A DNA stretch of 31,343 nucleotides from DATFEN01 sp035691285 (GTDB taxonomy: Bacteria; Acidobacteriota; Vicinamibacteria; Fen-336), in NCBI GenBank assembly GCA_035691285.1, contig DASSJI010000307.1, forward strand, positions 1 through 31,343, in the 5' to 3' direction. The first letter of the stretch is position 1. Each line of letters begins with the position of its first letter. A program made the position numbers and the translations under genes. Of this stretch, positions 22,598 through 28,374 are shown one piece after another. Below the pieces are notes generated by a model. That model had not been told where the DNA came from and made no database searches. It saw only the letters and a list, made by a program, of their open reading frames with translations.

Positions 22598-23899
22598 TCA
22601 GCCTCGAGAGGTGATCCGCAGCAGCGCCTCCGTCAGACGGTCGAGATCGCTTGTGGTCGAGTAGAGGTAGGCGGACGCCCGCACAGCCTCGGCGACGCCG
22701 AAGCGCTTCAGCAACGGAAGCGCCGCCATGTCTCCGGCGCGCACCGCAATGCCGAGCCCATCCAGTTCCGACGCGACGCCAGTCGCAAGATGCCCGGACA
22801 GGGTGAACGTGAAGACCGGGATGCGCCGATCCGGCCCGTTCGGCCCGATCAGCCGAAGACCGGGAACCTCACGCAGACGCTTGAGACCGTGACGGACGAG
22901 CGCGTCCTCGTGTTGCCGGAGCGCGTCGCGGCCCGCGCGTTCGAAGAACGTCATCGCCGCCGCCAGCCCGACGGGACCCGCGACGTCCGGTGTTCCCGCC
23001 TGGTACTTCTGCGCTCCGTTCTCCAGCACGGCGTGGTCGAAGTCGACCCCGTGCGCCATGTTGCTGCCGACGTGATAGGGGGGCATCGCGTCCAGCAGCT
23101 CTCTCCGGGCCCAGACGACGCCGGACGCCATCGGTCCGAGCATCTTGTGACCCGAGAAGACGTAGAAGTCGCAGCCGATCTCCCGGACGTCGAGTGCCAA
23201 GTGCGGCGCGCCCTGGGCGCCGTCGATCACCACGCACGCGCCGGCGGCTTTCGCGAGCGTCGTGATCTCGCGAGCCGGGTTGACGAACCCGAGCACGTTC
23301 GAGACGTGGCTGAACGCCACGAGCCTGGTCCGCTTCGACAGCACCGCCGCGACCCGATCGGGCGTCAAGCGGCCCTCGTCGTCGACCTCGGCCACTCGAA
23401 CGGCTGCGCCTGCCTGCCGGGCCGCGCGCGTCCACGGGAGCAGGTTCGAGCAGTGCTCGGCGATCGACAGCACGACCTCATCGCCCTTGCCGAGGTTCGC
23501 GCCGCCCCAGGCGGAGGCGACGAGGTTGATGCCCTCGGTGGTGCCACGCACGAACACGATCTCCGACGCGTCTGCGGCATTGACGAAACGCGCGGTGGCC
23601 TGCCGCGCGCGTGCCAGCCGCTCCGCCGCGCGAGCGGCGAGCTGATGGACTTTGGACGGGTTCGCGTTGTCGGTCGAGTAGTAGTCGACGAGCGCGTCGA
23701 TCACCGACTGCGGACGGAGCGTGGTAGCGGCGCTGTCGAGGTAGACCAGCGGATGCCCGCCAACCTCCTGGCGCAGTGCCGGGAACGTCGAGGGCCACGC
23801 CCTCGACGAACGGCGAGGCTGTGCGGCGGCAACCGCAGTCACACCGCAGGAGAGGAAGGCGCGACGAGTGGCAAGAGTGGGCAGCTTGGACGCGTCCAT
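22598..23899 (-). CDS. Tat-exported class-V aminotransferase (SufS/CsdA-like) without the desulfurase cysteine
   Basis: The 433-residue protein starts at ATG 23899. TRRAFLSCGVTAVAAAQP is a twin-arginine leader. The PLP fold follows: YLDSAATTLRPQSVIDAL, VFVRGTTEGINLVASAWG, LSIAEHCSNLLPW, VVIDGAQGAPHL and the PLP lysine in FSGHKMLGP (residue 252). The C-terminal loop reads IAVRAGDMAALPLLKRFGV where SufS has RxGHHCAQPL, so the persulfide cysteine is absent. It therefore probably performs an aminotransferase, lyase or racemase reaction rather than desulfuration. An exported PLP enzyme is uncommon. There are no suf or isc genes nearby. Its start overlaps one of two repeated palindromes. Confidence 0.85.
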   Translation of the reverse strand: MDASKLPTLATRRAFLSCGVTAVAAAQPRRSSRAWPSTFPALRQEVGGHPLVYLDSAATTLRPQSVIDALVDYYSTDNANPSKVHQLAARAAERLARARQATARFVNAADASEIVFVRGTTEGINLVASAWGGANLGKGDEVVLSIAEHCSNLLPWTRAARQAGAAVRVAEVDDEGRLTPDRVAAVLSKRTRLVAFSHVSNVLGFVNPAREITTLAKAAGACVVIDGAQGAPHLALDVREIGCDFYVFSGHKMLGPMASGVVWARRELLDAMPPYHVGSNMAHGVDFDHAVLENGAQKYQAGTPDVAGPVGLAAAMTFFERAGRDALRQHEDALVRHGLKRLREVPGLRLIGPNGPDRRIPVFTFTLSGHLATGVASELDGLGIAVRAGDMAALPLLKRFGVAEAVRASAYLYSTTSDLDRLTEALLRITSRG

Positions 23900-23939
23900 G
23901 ACACACCCCCGCAAGGGTTGGCAGAACTTGGACGCGTCC
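23885..23939 (-). promoter_or_regulatory. Twin 13-bp repeats with palindromic cores, likely operator pair
   Basis: CTTGGACGCGTCC occurs at 23885-23897 and again at 23927-23939, 42 bases apart. Each copy contains the perfect palindrome GGACGCGTCC. The first overlaps the ATG of the aminotransferase gene and the second lies about 30 bases upstream of it. The spacing equals four helical turns, which would put both sites on one DNA face. Confidence 0.5.
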
Positions 23940-24017
23940 GCGTCTGATCCCGGCGCGCGCCGGGCGGGGAGTCTGCGAAGTCCCGAAGGACACGCTAACA
24001 GACGCGGACTTCGGGAG

Positions 24018-24419
24018 TCAAGGAGGCAGCCGCGTAAGCCCGGGGCGTCCAGGCTGGTCCCGCTGTCTCTTCGTCGATCTACGGTCCTTCCTGCCCATGG
24101 CCGCGAGGGCTTTCACCGCCCAGCGTTTGTAAGGCCAGATCGTGTCGACCTGCAGGAGGTCGACGATCTCCGTGTACCGCCCGGCCGCGAATAGGGCACT
24201 CAGGCAAGCCGACGTACCGTGGAAGTGGCCACGCAGGTTCTTGTCGGGGCTAAGCGCCATCCGGGTAATGCCCACGAGGCGGTCCGCCCACGCTGACGCG
24301 ACCTCCTTCGACTCCCACAGGTCGCCCCAATAGTCCGCTTGAACTCCCACTTGTGGGCAGCGCCCACGGAAGACCCCGTCGAGATCCGGCGCGCCGGAGG
24401 GTGGGACCTTCGGCGCCAT
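24018..24419 (-). CDS. Hypothetical protein, possibly truncated
   Basis: The frame reads GVQADYWGDLWESKEVASAW, ADRLVGITRMALSPDKNLRG, HFHGTSACLSALFAAGRYTE and IVDLLQVDTIWPYKRWAVKA, then LAAMGRKD. It is helical-repeat-like text resembling uncharacterised bacterial proteins with a (Y/W)xxRRWGVxALxAMGRxxEA ending. After GRKD the expected helix is replaced by low-complexity RRSTKRQRDQPGRPGLTRLP, so the 3' end may be frameshifted or truncated. The start (133 residues if ATG 24419) has no convincing ribosome site, and N-terminal sequence may also be missing. It could be a remnant of a larger protein. Confidence 0.4.
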   Translation of the reverse strand: MAPKVPPSGAPDLDGVFRGRCPQVGVQADYWGDLWESKEVASAWADRLVGITRMALSPDKNLRGHFHGTSACLSALFAAGRYTEIVDLLQVDTIWPYKRWAVKALAAMGRKDRRSTKRQRDQPGRPGLTRLPP

Positions 24420-24449
24420 GCCTCCGCATCTCTTCGGCGACAGGCTGCC

Positions 24450-24716
24450 TTAGCCCTGGACACGAACCCTTCGCGCGGCCCCGGAAATCAGCGCCTCCTT
24501 CTCGGTCCGCGTGAGCCGCTTCAGGCGCCATTCCTCCCGCAGCGCCTTACTCCAGGTCCTCACGCGCCGGGACCAGACCAGTGCGACCGGAAGGCGCGCC
24601 CGTGTGTAACGTGAGGCGCGACCGTTCTCGTGCTGCTTCAGTCGCGAGCCGAGGTCCTTCGCGGCCCCGGTGTAGAGCGAACCGTCGCGGCAGCGGAGCA
24701 CGTAGACCCAGGGCAT
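24450..24716 (-). CDS. GIY-YIG nuclease-like protein (UPF0213/YhbQ type)
   Basis: This 88-residue single-domain protein begins MPWVYVLRCRDGSLYTGAAK, carrying the two GIY-YIG strands as VYVL...LYTG. Then comes DLGSRLKQHENGRASRYTRA, with the helix arginine and His of the family. The catalytic-type Glu lies in the WSKALREEWRLKRLTRTEKE helix. The length is normal for YhbQ-like proteins, which are implicated in DNA repair or genome maintenance but poorly defined. The gene is intact. A second, frameshifted copy lies 3.4 kb downstream. It is divergent from the short RluA-like fragment, 32 bases between starts. Confidence 0.88.
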   Translation of the reverse strand: MPWVYVLRCRDGSLYTGAAKDLGSRLKQHENGRASRYTRARLPVALVWSRRVRTWSKALREEWRLKRLTRTEKEALISGAARRVRVQG

Positions 24717-24855
24717 GCGCTCGATCCCCGTGCGAGGATCGTCTCACGATGACGACGGCTTCGAGTACGGGAGCGGATCAGCTCGGAGGCAACCGGCGAA
24801 GCTTGCTCGAGTGGCTCGCGCGGCGCTACCGGCACTCGAGCGAGGCGCTGATCCG
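24466..24855. repeat. Duplicated block, copy 1
   Basis: Together with 27866-28255 this forms a direct repeat of about 390 bp carrying the end-to-start of the GIY-YIG gene and the start of a RluA-like gene. The copies align base for base with roughly four of five positions identical by eye, including CTCGAGTGGCTCGCGCG. The right-hand boundary of this copy lies at the tRNA-derived repeat at 24859. Confidence 0.75.
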
Positions 24856-24858
24856 CCA
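24749..24858 (+). pseudogene. N-terminal fragment of a RluA-family pseudouridine synthase-like gene, copy 1
   Basis: From ATG 24749 the frame gives MTTASSTGADQLGGNRRSLL and EWLARRYRHSSEALI. The EWLARRYRHSSEA part matches the N-terminal S4-like segment of some RluA pseudouridine synthases (LxxLARRYxHSSxxEWRxR). The residues before it look frame-disturbed compared with copy 2, which encodes GFEYRERIGLEAAWRSALEW. Homology ends where the tRNA-derived repeat begins, and the frame then reads GLEPRTQRSR through tRNA sequence. No catalytic domain is present. Confidence 0.55.
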
Positions 24859-24890
24859 AGGACTCGAACCTAGAACCCAGAGATCAAGAG
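24859..24890. repeat. att-like 32-bp direct repeat, left copy (3' part of a tRNA)
   Basis: This is a perfect 32-base match to 26931-26962. On the minus strand it reads as an anticodon loop and stem, variable loop, and most of the T-arm (CTCTTGATCTCT, then GGTTCGAGTCC). That fits tRNA-Lys with anticodon CTT. The acceptor side is degenerate here and no 5' half is present, so it is not a functional tRNA. It marks the boundary between the RluA-like fragment and the toxin-antitoxin operon. Confidence 0.75.
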
Positions 24891-24903
24891 AGTCGCGGCC
24901 GAC

Positions 24904-24942
24904 TTGGCGATGTGACTAGTCATGACCATAATGGGGTCATGA
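24904..24942 (+). promoter_or_regulatory. Promoter and operator of the toxin-antitoxin operon
   Basis: TTGGCG (24904-24909), a 17-base spacer and CATAAT (24927-24932) make a good sigma-70-type promoter. The inverted repeat TCATGACC-ATAATGG-GGTCATGA (24920-24927 and 24935-24942) covers the -10 and the start codon. TGACTAGTCA (24913-24922) is a second palindrome in the spacer. The predicted transcript start coincides with ATG 24939, so the message would be leaderless. Confidence 0.6.
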
Positions 24943-25187
24943 GCAAGGTCGGCATCGCGGATCTGAAGGCGCACTTGAGCCAGCACCTGCGCAAGGTACG
25001 TGGTGGGCGTACGATCACCATCGTCGACCGGGACACCCCTATCGCGCAGATCGTGCCTTATGACGTCGAGAGAGCACTCGCAGTCCGGCGCGCCACCCGG
25101 AAGCCAGGTGAGCTTCGCCTGCCTCCGCCCCTGGCGAAGGCGACCGACAGCCTTGCTGTCCTCCTCCAAGATCGCGCCTCGAGGTGA
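24939..25187 (+). CDS. Phd/YefM-type antitoxin
   Basis: This 82-residue protein starts MSKVGIADLKAHLSQHLRKV and continues RGGRTITIVDRDTPIAQIVP. This is the classic Phd/YefM fold: a short strand plus DNA-binding N-terminal helix (ADLKAHLSQHLRKV), then a sheet with the RxxPxAxIVP motif. The C-terminal part (ELRLPPPLAKATDSLAVLLQ, DRASR) should wrap and neutralise the toxin. No ribosome site precedes ATG 24939, in keeping with a leaderless transcript. The gene overlaps the toxin start by 4 bases (GTGA), and the operator lies over its own start codon, so autoregulation is likely. Confidence 0.88.
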   Translation: MSKVGIADLKAHLSQHLRKVRGGRTITIVDRDTPIAQIVPYDVERALAVRRATRKPGELRLPPPLAKATDSLAVLLQDRASR

Positions 25188-25600
25188 TCGCGTACGTCGA
25201 CACCTCCGCCCTGCTCCGGCTCGTGCTGCGCGAGCCGGGAGCTCTCGAGGAGCTGCGATCCTGCGAGGCCCTGGTCTCGAGCGAGCTGATCGCGGTCGAG
25301 TCCCTTCGCACGATCGATCGGCTGCGACTCCAGGGTGCCCTGTCCACGGAGGACGCGGCCTCACGGCGCGAGAGGGCGACGGAATGGCTCGAGGCTGTCG
25401 ACCTCGTCCTGCTCCAGCGTCCGGTCCTTGCGCGTGCGTCGGAGCCATTTCCGACTCCGCTCGGCACCCTCGATGCGCTGCACCTGTCGACCGCGCTCGT
25501 GTGGCAAGACCGGATGCGGGAGCGGCTGGTGATGGCGACGCACGATCGCGATCTCGCGCTTGCCGCGCGTTCTTTTGGTTTCGACGTCCGAGGCGTCTAA
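25184..25600 (+). CDS. PIN-domain (VapC-like) toxin ribonuclease
   Basis: This 138-residue protein starts at GTG 25184. The acidic PIN residues are visible: Asp in MIAYVDTSALLRLVL, Glu in VSSELIAVESLR, Asp in GTLDALHLSTAL and Asp in VMATHDRDLALAA. The length is normal for VapC toxins, which are Mg-dependent RNases that cut specific tRNA or rRNA sites. The reading frame is intact with all four acidic residues present, so the pair is probably functional, in contrast to the ruined mobile genes that follow. It is coupled to the antitoxin and lies just inside the left att-like repeat. Confidence 0.9.
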   Translation: MIAYVDTSALLRLVLREPGALEELRSCEALVSSELIAVESLRTIDRLRLQGALSTEDAASRRERATEWLEAVDLVLLQRPVLARASEPFPTPLGTLDALHLSTALVWQDRMRERLVMATHDRDLALAARSFGFDVRGV

Positions 25601-25659
25601 GGTGACTCGACGACCATGATGCCTTGCCCCCGATCCATGCCGTCGCGCGACAGCACGGA

Positions 25660-25980
25660 GTAGCTCCTCGCCAACGCCACTTCGGTCGCTGCGAACGCAA
25701 GACCGGCATCGCTCCCTTCGGCCGGCTGGTCCGGCAGGTGATGTCCCAGGAGCCCTACCGCTCCGCTGCCAACGTGTTCTGGGTGGTGGACAACGGGACC
25801 TCCCATCGCGGCGATCGCTGCCAGAAACGCCTCGCTACGACTTCAACTCGCTGACCGCCCTCGAGACCGCCTGCTCGCCTTTCAGCAGCGCTACCAGGCG
25901 GCTGCCAAGCCCTTCCGCTGGCGCTTCACGCGCCGCGACCTCGATTCGCTCCTCACCAAGCTGGCCGCTCGCTCGAAAGC
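25660..25980 (+). pseudogene. IS630-type transposase remnant
   Basis: One frame encodes FGRCERKTGIAPFGRLVRQV, then MSQEPYRSAANVFWVVDNGT and SHRGDR. This is the middle of an IS630-type DDE transposase including the second catalytic Asp (WVVDNGTSHRG). In another frame, from about 25865, comes DRLLAFQQRYQAAAKPFRWR followed by FTRRDLDSLLTKLAAR, the C-terminal end. The intervening segment (HLPVHASWLNQIE-type, with the third acidic residue) is deleted and the frame is broken, and the N-terminal DNA-binding part is also absent. No terminal inverted repeats are evident. It is immobile. Confidence 0.7.
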
Positions 25981-26055
25981 CGCAAGATCTGCGAACAAAT
26001 ACGTCACCGAACTTCCGGGCTGGAGTACTCAGCCTGAGGAATTCGACCCCTCCAG

Positions 26056-26820
26056 GGCTACGAACAACGGCTGAGGACCCATGTCTTGCCGGAGCTGGGC
26101 AACGTAAAGCTTCGGCAGCTTCGCCGCGGCCCGCTCAAGGCACTGTTGGCGCGGAAGCGTGCGCAGGGGCTTCGCGCGACTCCGTGCGCCTCATTCACGC
26201 CACCTTGCATGCGCTGTTGAGTGCCGCTTGTAACGACGACGAGCTGATCCTGACGAACCCGGCTCAAGGACTGCGCGCCGGGAAGACCGCAATCTGTATC
26301 CGCTGCTGCTGACCTTGGCGCGCACGGGCATGCGAATGGGAGAGGCTCGGGCGCTCACCTGGGACCACGTGGACCTTGAGCGCCGGGAGATCCGGATCGC
26401 TCGCGCCTTCTCCGGGACCGAGCTGACGACGCCCAAGAGCGGCCACGGCCGCACCGTGGACATGAGCCTGGTGCTGAGGGACGTTCTCCGGCGTCTTCAG
26501 GCTCAGCTTGCCGAGGCGTGTGGTTAAAGCGCATGCCGGAACGCGACACAGAGGGCAGCGAGAAGCCGAAGGGCGAGATGCCGCCGTGGGTGTTCCCATT
26601 CGACGCCTGGACGCCGCTCGACCATCACAACGTGGCGAAGCGGTTTCGCCGGCTACTGAAGAGCGCTGTTCTGCCGGGACATTATCACCTTCACTGCCTG
26701 CGGCATTCGTATGCGAGCCAACTCCTGCAGGACGGCGTGAGCCCGGCGTACGTACAGGAACAACTAGGCATCGAGCCGATCCACGGCACCCGGAGCGCGC
26801 TTCCGCAGCCAGCGCCTGCG
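26056..26820 (+). pseudogene. Tyrosine recombinase (phage-type integrase), decayed
   Basis: Pieces of one integrase lie in order but in four successive frames. They are GYEQRLRTHVLPELGNVKLR (core-binding domain), DSVRLIHATLHALLSAACND plus DELILTNPAQGL, then LYPLLLTLARTGMRMGEARA with the first catalytic Arg and TPKSGHGRTVDMSL. The last is WVFPFDAWTPLDHHNVAKRF followed by GHYHLHCLRHSYASQLLQDG, with the HxxR box. The final helix after YVQEQLG, which should hold the nucleophilic Tyr, is unrecognisable. At least three frameshifts mean no activity. Orientation towards the att-like repeat at 26931 is as expected for a tRNA-targeting island integrase. Confidence 0.85.
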
Positions 26821-26930
26821 CCCATAGGTTCCTACGGTCAACTCGACCGACGCATGGTCGCGTCGAACGGCCGCGAAGCCGCAGGGCGCAAGCTCCTGCC
26901 TGAGAATGCCTTGGCTTTGGTGACCCGCCT

Positions 26931-26962
26931 AGGACTCGAACCTAGAACCCAGAGATCAAGAG
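26931..26962. repeat. att-like 32-bp direct repeat, right copy (3' half of a tRNA with CCA)
   Basis: This is identical to 24859-24890. Here the match to a tRNA extends further: on the minus strand the T-arm CTAGG-TTCGAGT-CCTAG is fully paired and is followed by GCGGGTCACCA, an acceptor strand, discriminator A and encoded CCA (to about 26919). Upstream, the expected anticodon-stem partner AGAGA and the whole 5' half are missing. This is therefore a 3' tRNA fragment as left at an island end, not an intact tRNA gene. Confidence 0.75.
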
Positions 26963-27149
26963 CGCGAACTGGTCAATGCCTGAGAGCACCTCAGTATCGT
27001 TGGTGGTCGCCCGTCGTGCGTGGCAGGCACAGCTCGCGAGGACTGTGGGCGGACCAACAGCGCCTCCTCGAAATCACTCCCGCGGCAGACCGCTCGACTC
27101 CTGAGCTCTCGGCGACGCGCGAACCGCTTCCGGCTACGATAGCGGAGCC
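26963..27149. other. Spacer between att-like repeat and nucleotidyltransferase gene
   Basis: No gene is supported here. Open frames exist on both strands but lack ribosome sites and recognisable text. The stretch should contain the promoter of the nucleotidyltransferase pair, but no confident -35/-10 set is visible. Confidence 0.35.
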
Positions 27150-27620
27150 ATGGACTTTCAGTCGGCCAGGAGCGTCCTTGAGGCCCTGGAGCGTGAAGGC
27201 GTGCGTTACGCGGTCTTCGGCGCGGGCGCCCTCAATCTGCTCGGTCTGCCGCGGTTCACGAAGGACCTCGACCTCTTCATCGCCCCGGAAGCTGACAACG
27301 TCGCGCGTCTCAGGAAGGCGCTGCACTCTGTGTTCGACGACGCGCACATCGAGGAGATCACAGCCGACGACCTGCTCGGGGAATACCCCGCGGTCCAATA
27401 CGTGCCGCCCGAGGGAACGTTTCACCTCGACATCCTGACCCGGCTTGGAGAGGCCTTTCGCTTCGAGGACCTCGAGACTCAGCGGGTGCCCTTCGACGAC
27501 CTGATCGTGACGGTCGTAACGCCGAGGACCCTCTACCGAATGAAGAAGGGCACCGTTCGGCTACAGGACCGCGCTGACGCGGAGGCGCTCCGGCAGCACT
27601 TCGGCCTGAAGGAGGACTGA
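27150..27620 (+). CDS. Nucleotidyltransferase-fold protein, putative toxin-antitoxin component
   Basis: This 156-residue protein contains VRYAVFGAGALNLLGLPRFT followed by KDLDLFIAPEADNVARLRKA. That is the GxxALxxxGxxRxTxDLDLxI pattern of small nucleotidyltransferases related to AbiEii/MNT, with the two metal-binding aspartates in DLDLF. Later, FHLDILTRLGEAFRFEDLET supplies the third Asp region, and TPRTLYRMKKGTVRLQDRAD a KxxxxRxxDxxD motif. Such proteins transfer nucleotides to tRNA or proteins and act in toxin-antitoxin or phage defence modules. The start ATG 27150 has an AGCGGAG upstream. The stop overlaps the next ATG (TGATG), indicating coupling. Confidence 0.8.
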   Translation: MDFQSARSVLEALEREGVRYAVFGAGALNLLGLPRFTKDLDLFIAPEADNVARLRKALHSVFDDAHIEEITADDLLGEYPAVQYVPPEGTFHLDILTRLGEAFRFEDLETQRVPFDDLIVTVVTPRTLYRMKKGTVRLQDRADAEALRQHFGLKED

Positions 27621-27850
27621 TGCCGGTTCGGAAGTTCCGAAGGGTCGAAGACATGCCCGCCCCTTGGCACCGGATCGGGGACCCGTCCTTGTACGGCGCC
27701 ATTGCAGGCGTGTGGGACCTTGGACAGCGGCTCGCTGCGGCGCGATTCCCCCCGGGCGTGTACAGGCATCGGTCCGTGGAAGACATGAACAAGCTCGACG
27801 AGGAGTGGGCGAAGGTTAACTTCCAGAGATTCTGGGAACGCCGCCGCTGA
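27620..27850 (+). CDS. Small partner protein of the nucleotidyltransferase
   Basis: This 76-residue protein starts MPVRKFRRVEDMPAPWHRIG and continues DPSLYGAIAGVWDLGQRLAA, ARFPPGVYRHRSVEDMNKLD and EEWAKVNFQRFWERRR. The pattern MPVRKFRSVEEM...RFPPGVYRxRSxEEMN belongs to a small family that regularly sits beside nucleotidyltransferase genes. It is likely the antitoxin or accessory of a two-gene module. The function is inferred from the coupling. No domain name is assigned. It is intact and translationally coupled. Confidence 0.75.
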   Translation: MPVRKFRRVEDMPAPWHRIGDPSLYGAIAGVWDLGQRLAAARFPPGVYRHRSVEDMNKLDEEWAKVNFQRFWERRR

Positions 27851-27857
27851 GATGAAC

Positions 27858-28116
27858 TCACGGACGAACGCGTGGCGCCGCCCCGGAGATCAGAGCCTCC
27901 TTCTCGCTGCGCGTGAGCCGTTTCAGCCGCCATTCTTCGCGCAGCGCCTTGCTCCAAGTCCTCACGCGCCGCGTCCAGGTCAGTGCGACGGGAAGCCGTG
28001 CCCGCGTGTAGCGCGAGGCGCGACCTGTCTCGTGCTGCTTCAGACGCGCGGCGAGGTTCTTCGCGGCCCCCGGTGTACAGCGAACCGTTCCGGTACCGGA
28101 GCACGACCCAGGGCAT
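27858..28116 (-). pseudogene. GIY-YIG nuclease-like gene, second copy, frameshifted
   Basis: The start MPWVVLRYRNGSLYTG matches copy 1 but lacks one codon (the Tyr of MPWVYVL). About 28069-28074 holds an extra C in a C-run (five against four in copy 1), which shifts the frame. Beyond it the matching frame continues KNLAARLKQHETGRASRYTR, ARLPVALTWTRRVRTWSKAL, REEWRLKRLTRSEKEALISG and ends AAPRVRP with TGA at 27858-27860. Loss of the GIY Tyr plus the frameshift make this copy non-functional unless the extra base is an error. Confidence 0.75.
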
Positions 28117-28255
28117 GCGGTCGATCCTGTGCGAGGACTGTCTCAAGATGAACAGGGCTTCGAGTATCGGGAGCGAATCGGCCTCGAGGCAGCCTGGCGA
28201 AGCGCCCTCGAGTGGCTCGCGCGACGCCACAGCCACTCGAGCGAGGCGGCCTGGA
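27866..28255. repeat. Duplicated block, copy 2
   Basis: This is in direct orientation relative to 24466-24855 and has the same internal order (GIY-YIG on minus, RluA-like start on plus). Together the copies bracket the att-like repeats, the toxin-antitoxin operon, the mobile-element debris and the nucleotidyltransferase pair. Confidence 0.75.
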
Positions 28256-28300
28256 GGGCGCGCCTCGCTGCCGGCGAGGTGAGCCTCGAGGGCGGCCTCG
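28148..28300 (+). pseudogene. N-terminal fragment of a RluA-family pseudouridine synthase-like gene, copy 2
   Basis: ATG 28148 (MNR) followed by one missing base would give GFEYRERIGLEAAWRSALEW, then LARRHSHSSEAAWRARLAAG and EVSLEGGLA. This matches the RluA N-terminal pattern YREQ(L/I)GPEAAGRT...LARRYxHSSxxEWRARI..GxVxxDG. The observed frame of LEWLARR instead extends upstream without that start. After EGGLA the sequence turns into unrelated text, so the catalytic domain with the HRLD motif is absent. It retains more of the domain than copy 1. Confidence 0.6.
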
Positions 28301-28374
28301 CCAAAGAGAGCCGGGACGGAGGGAATGGCGATGACCGGAGCGACGACGCAAGCCGCCGGGGCGCCTTCGACGAG

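Noticed and set aside
24859..24890. tRNA gene at either 32-bp repeat
   Set aside because: Only the 3' half is present. The D-arm, the 5' anticodon stem and the 5' acceptor strand are missing on both copies.
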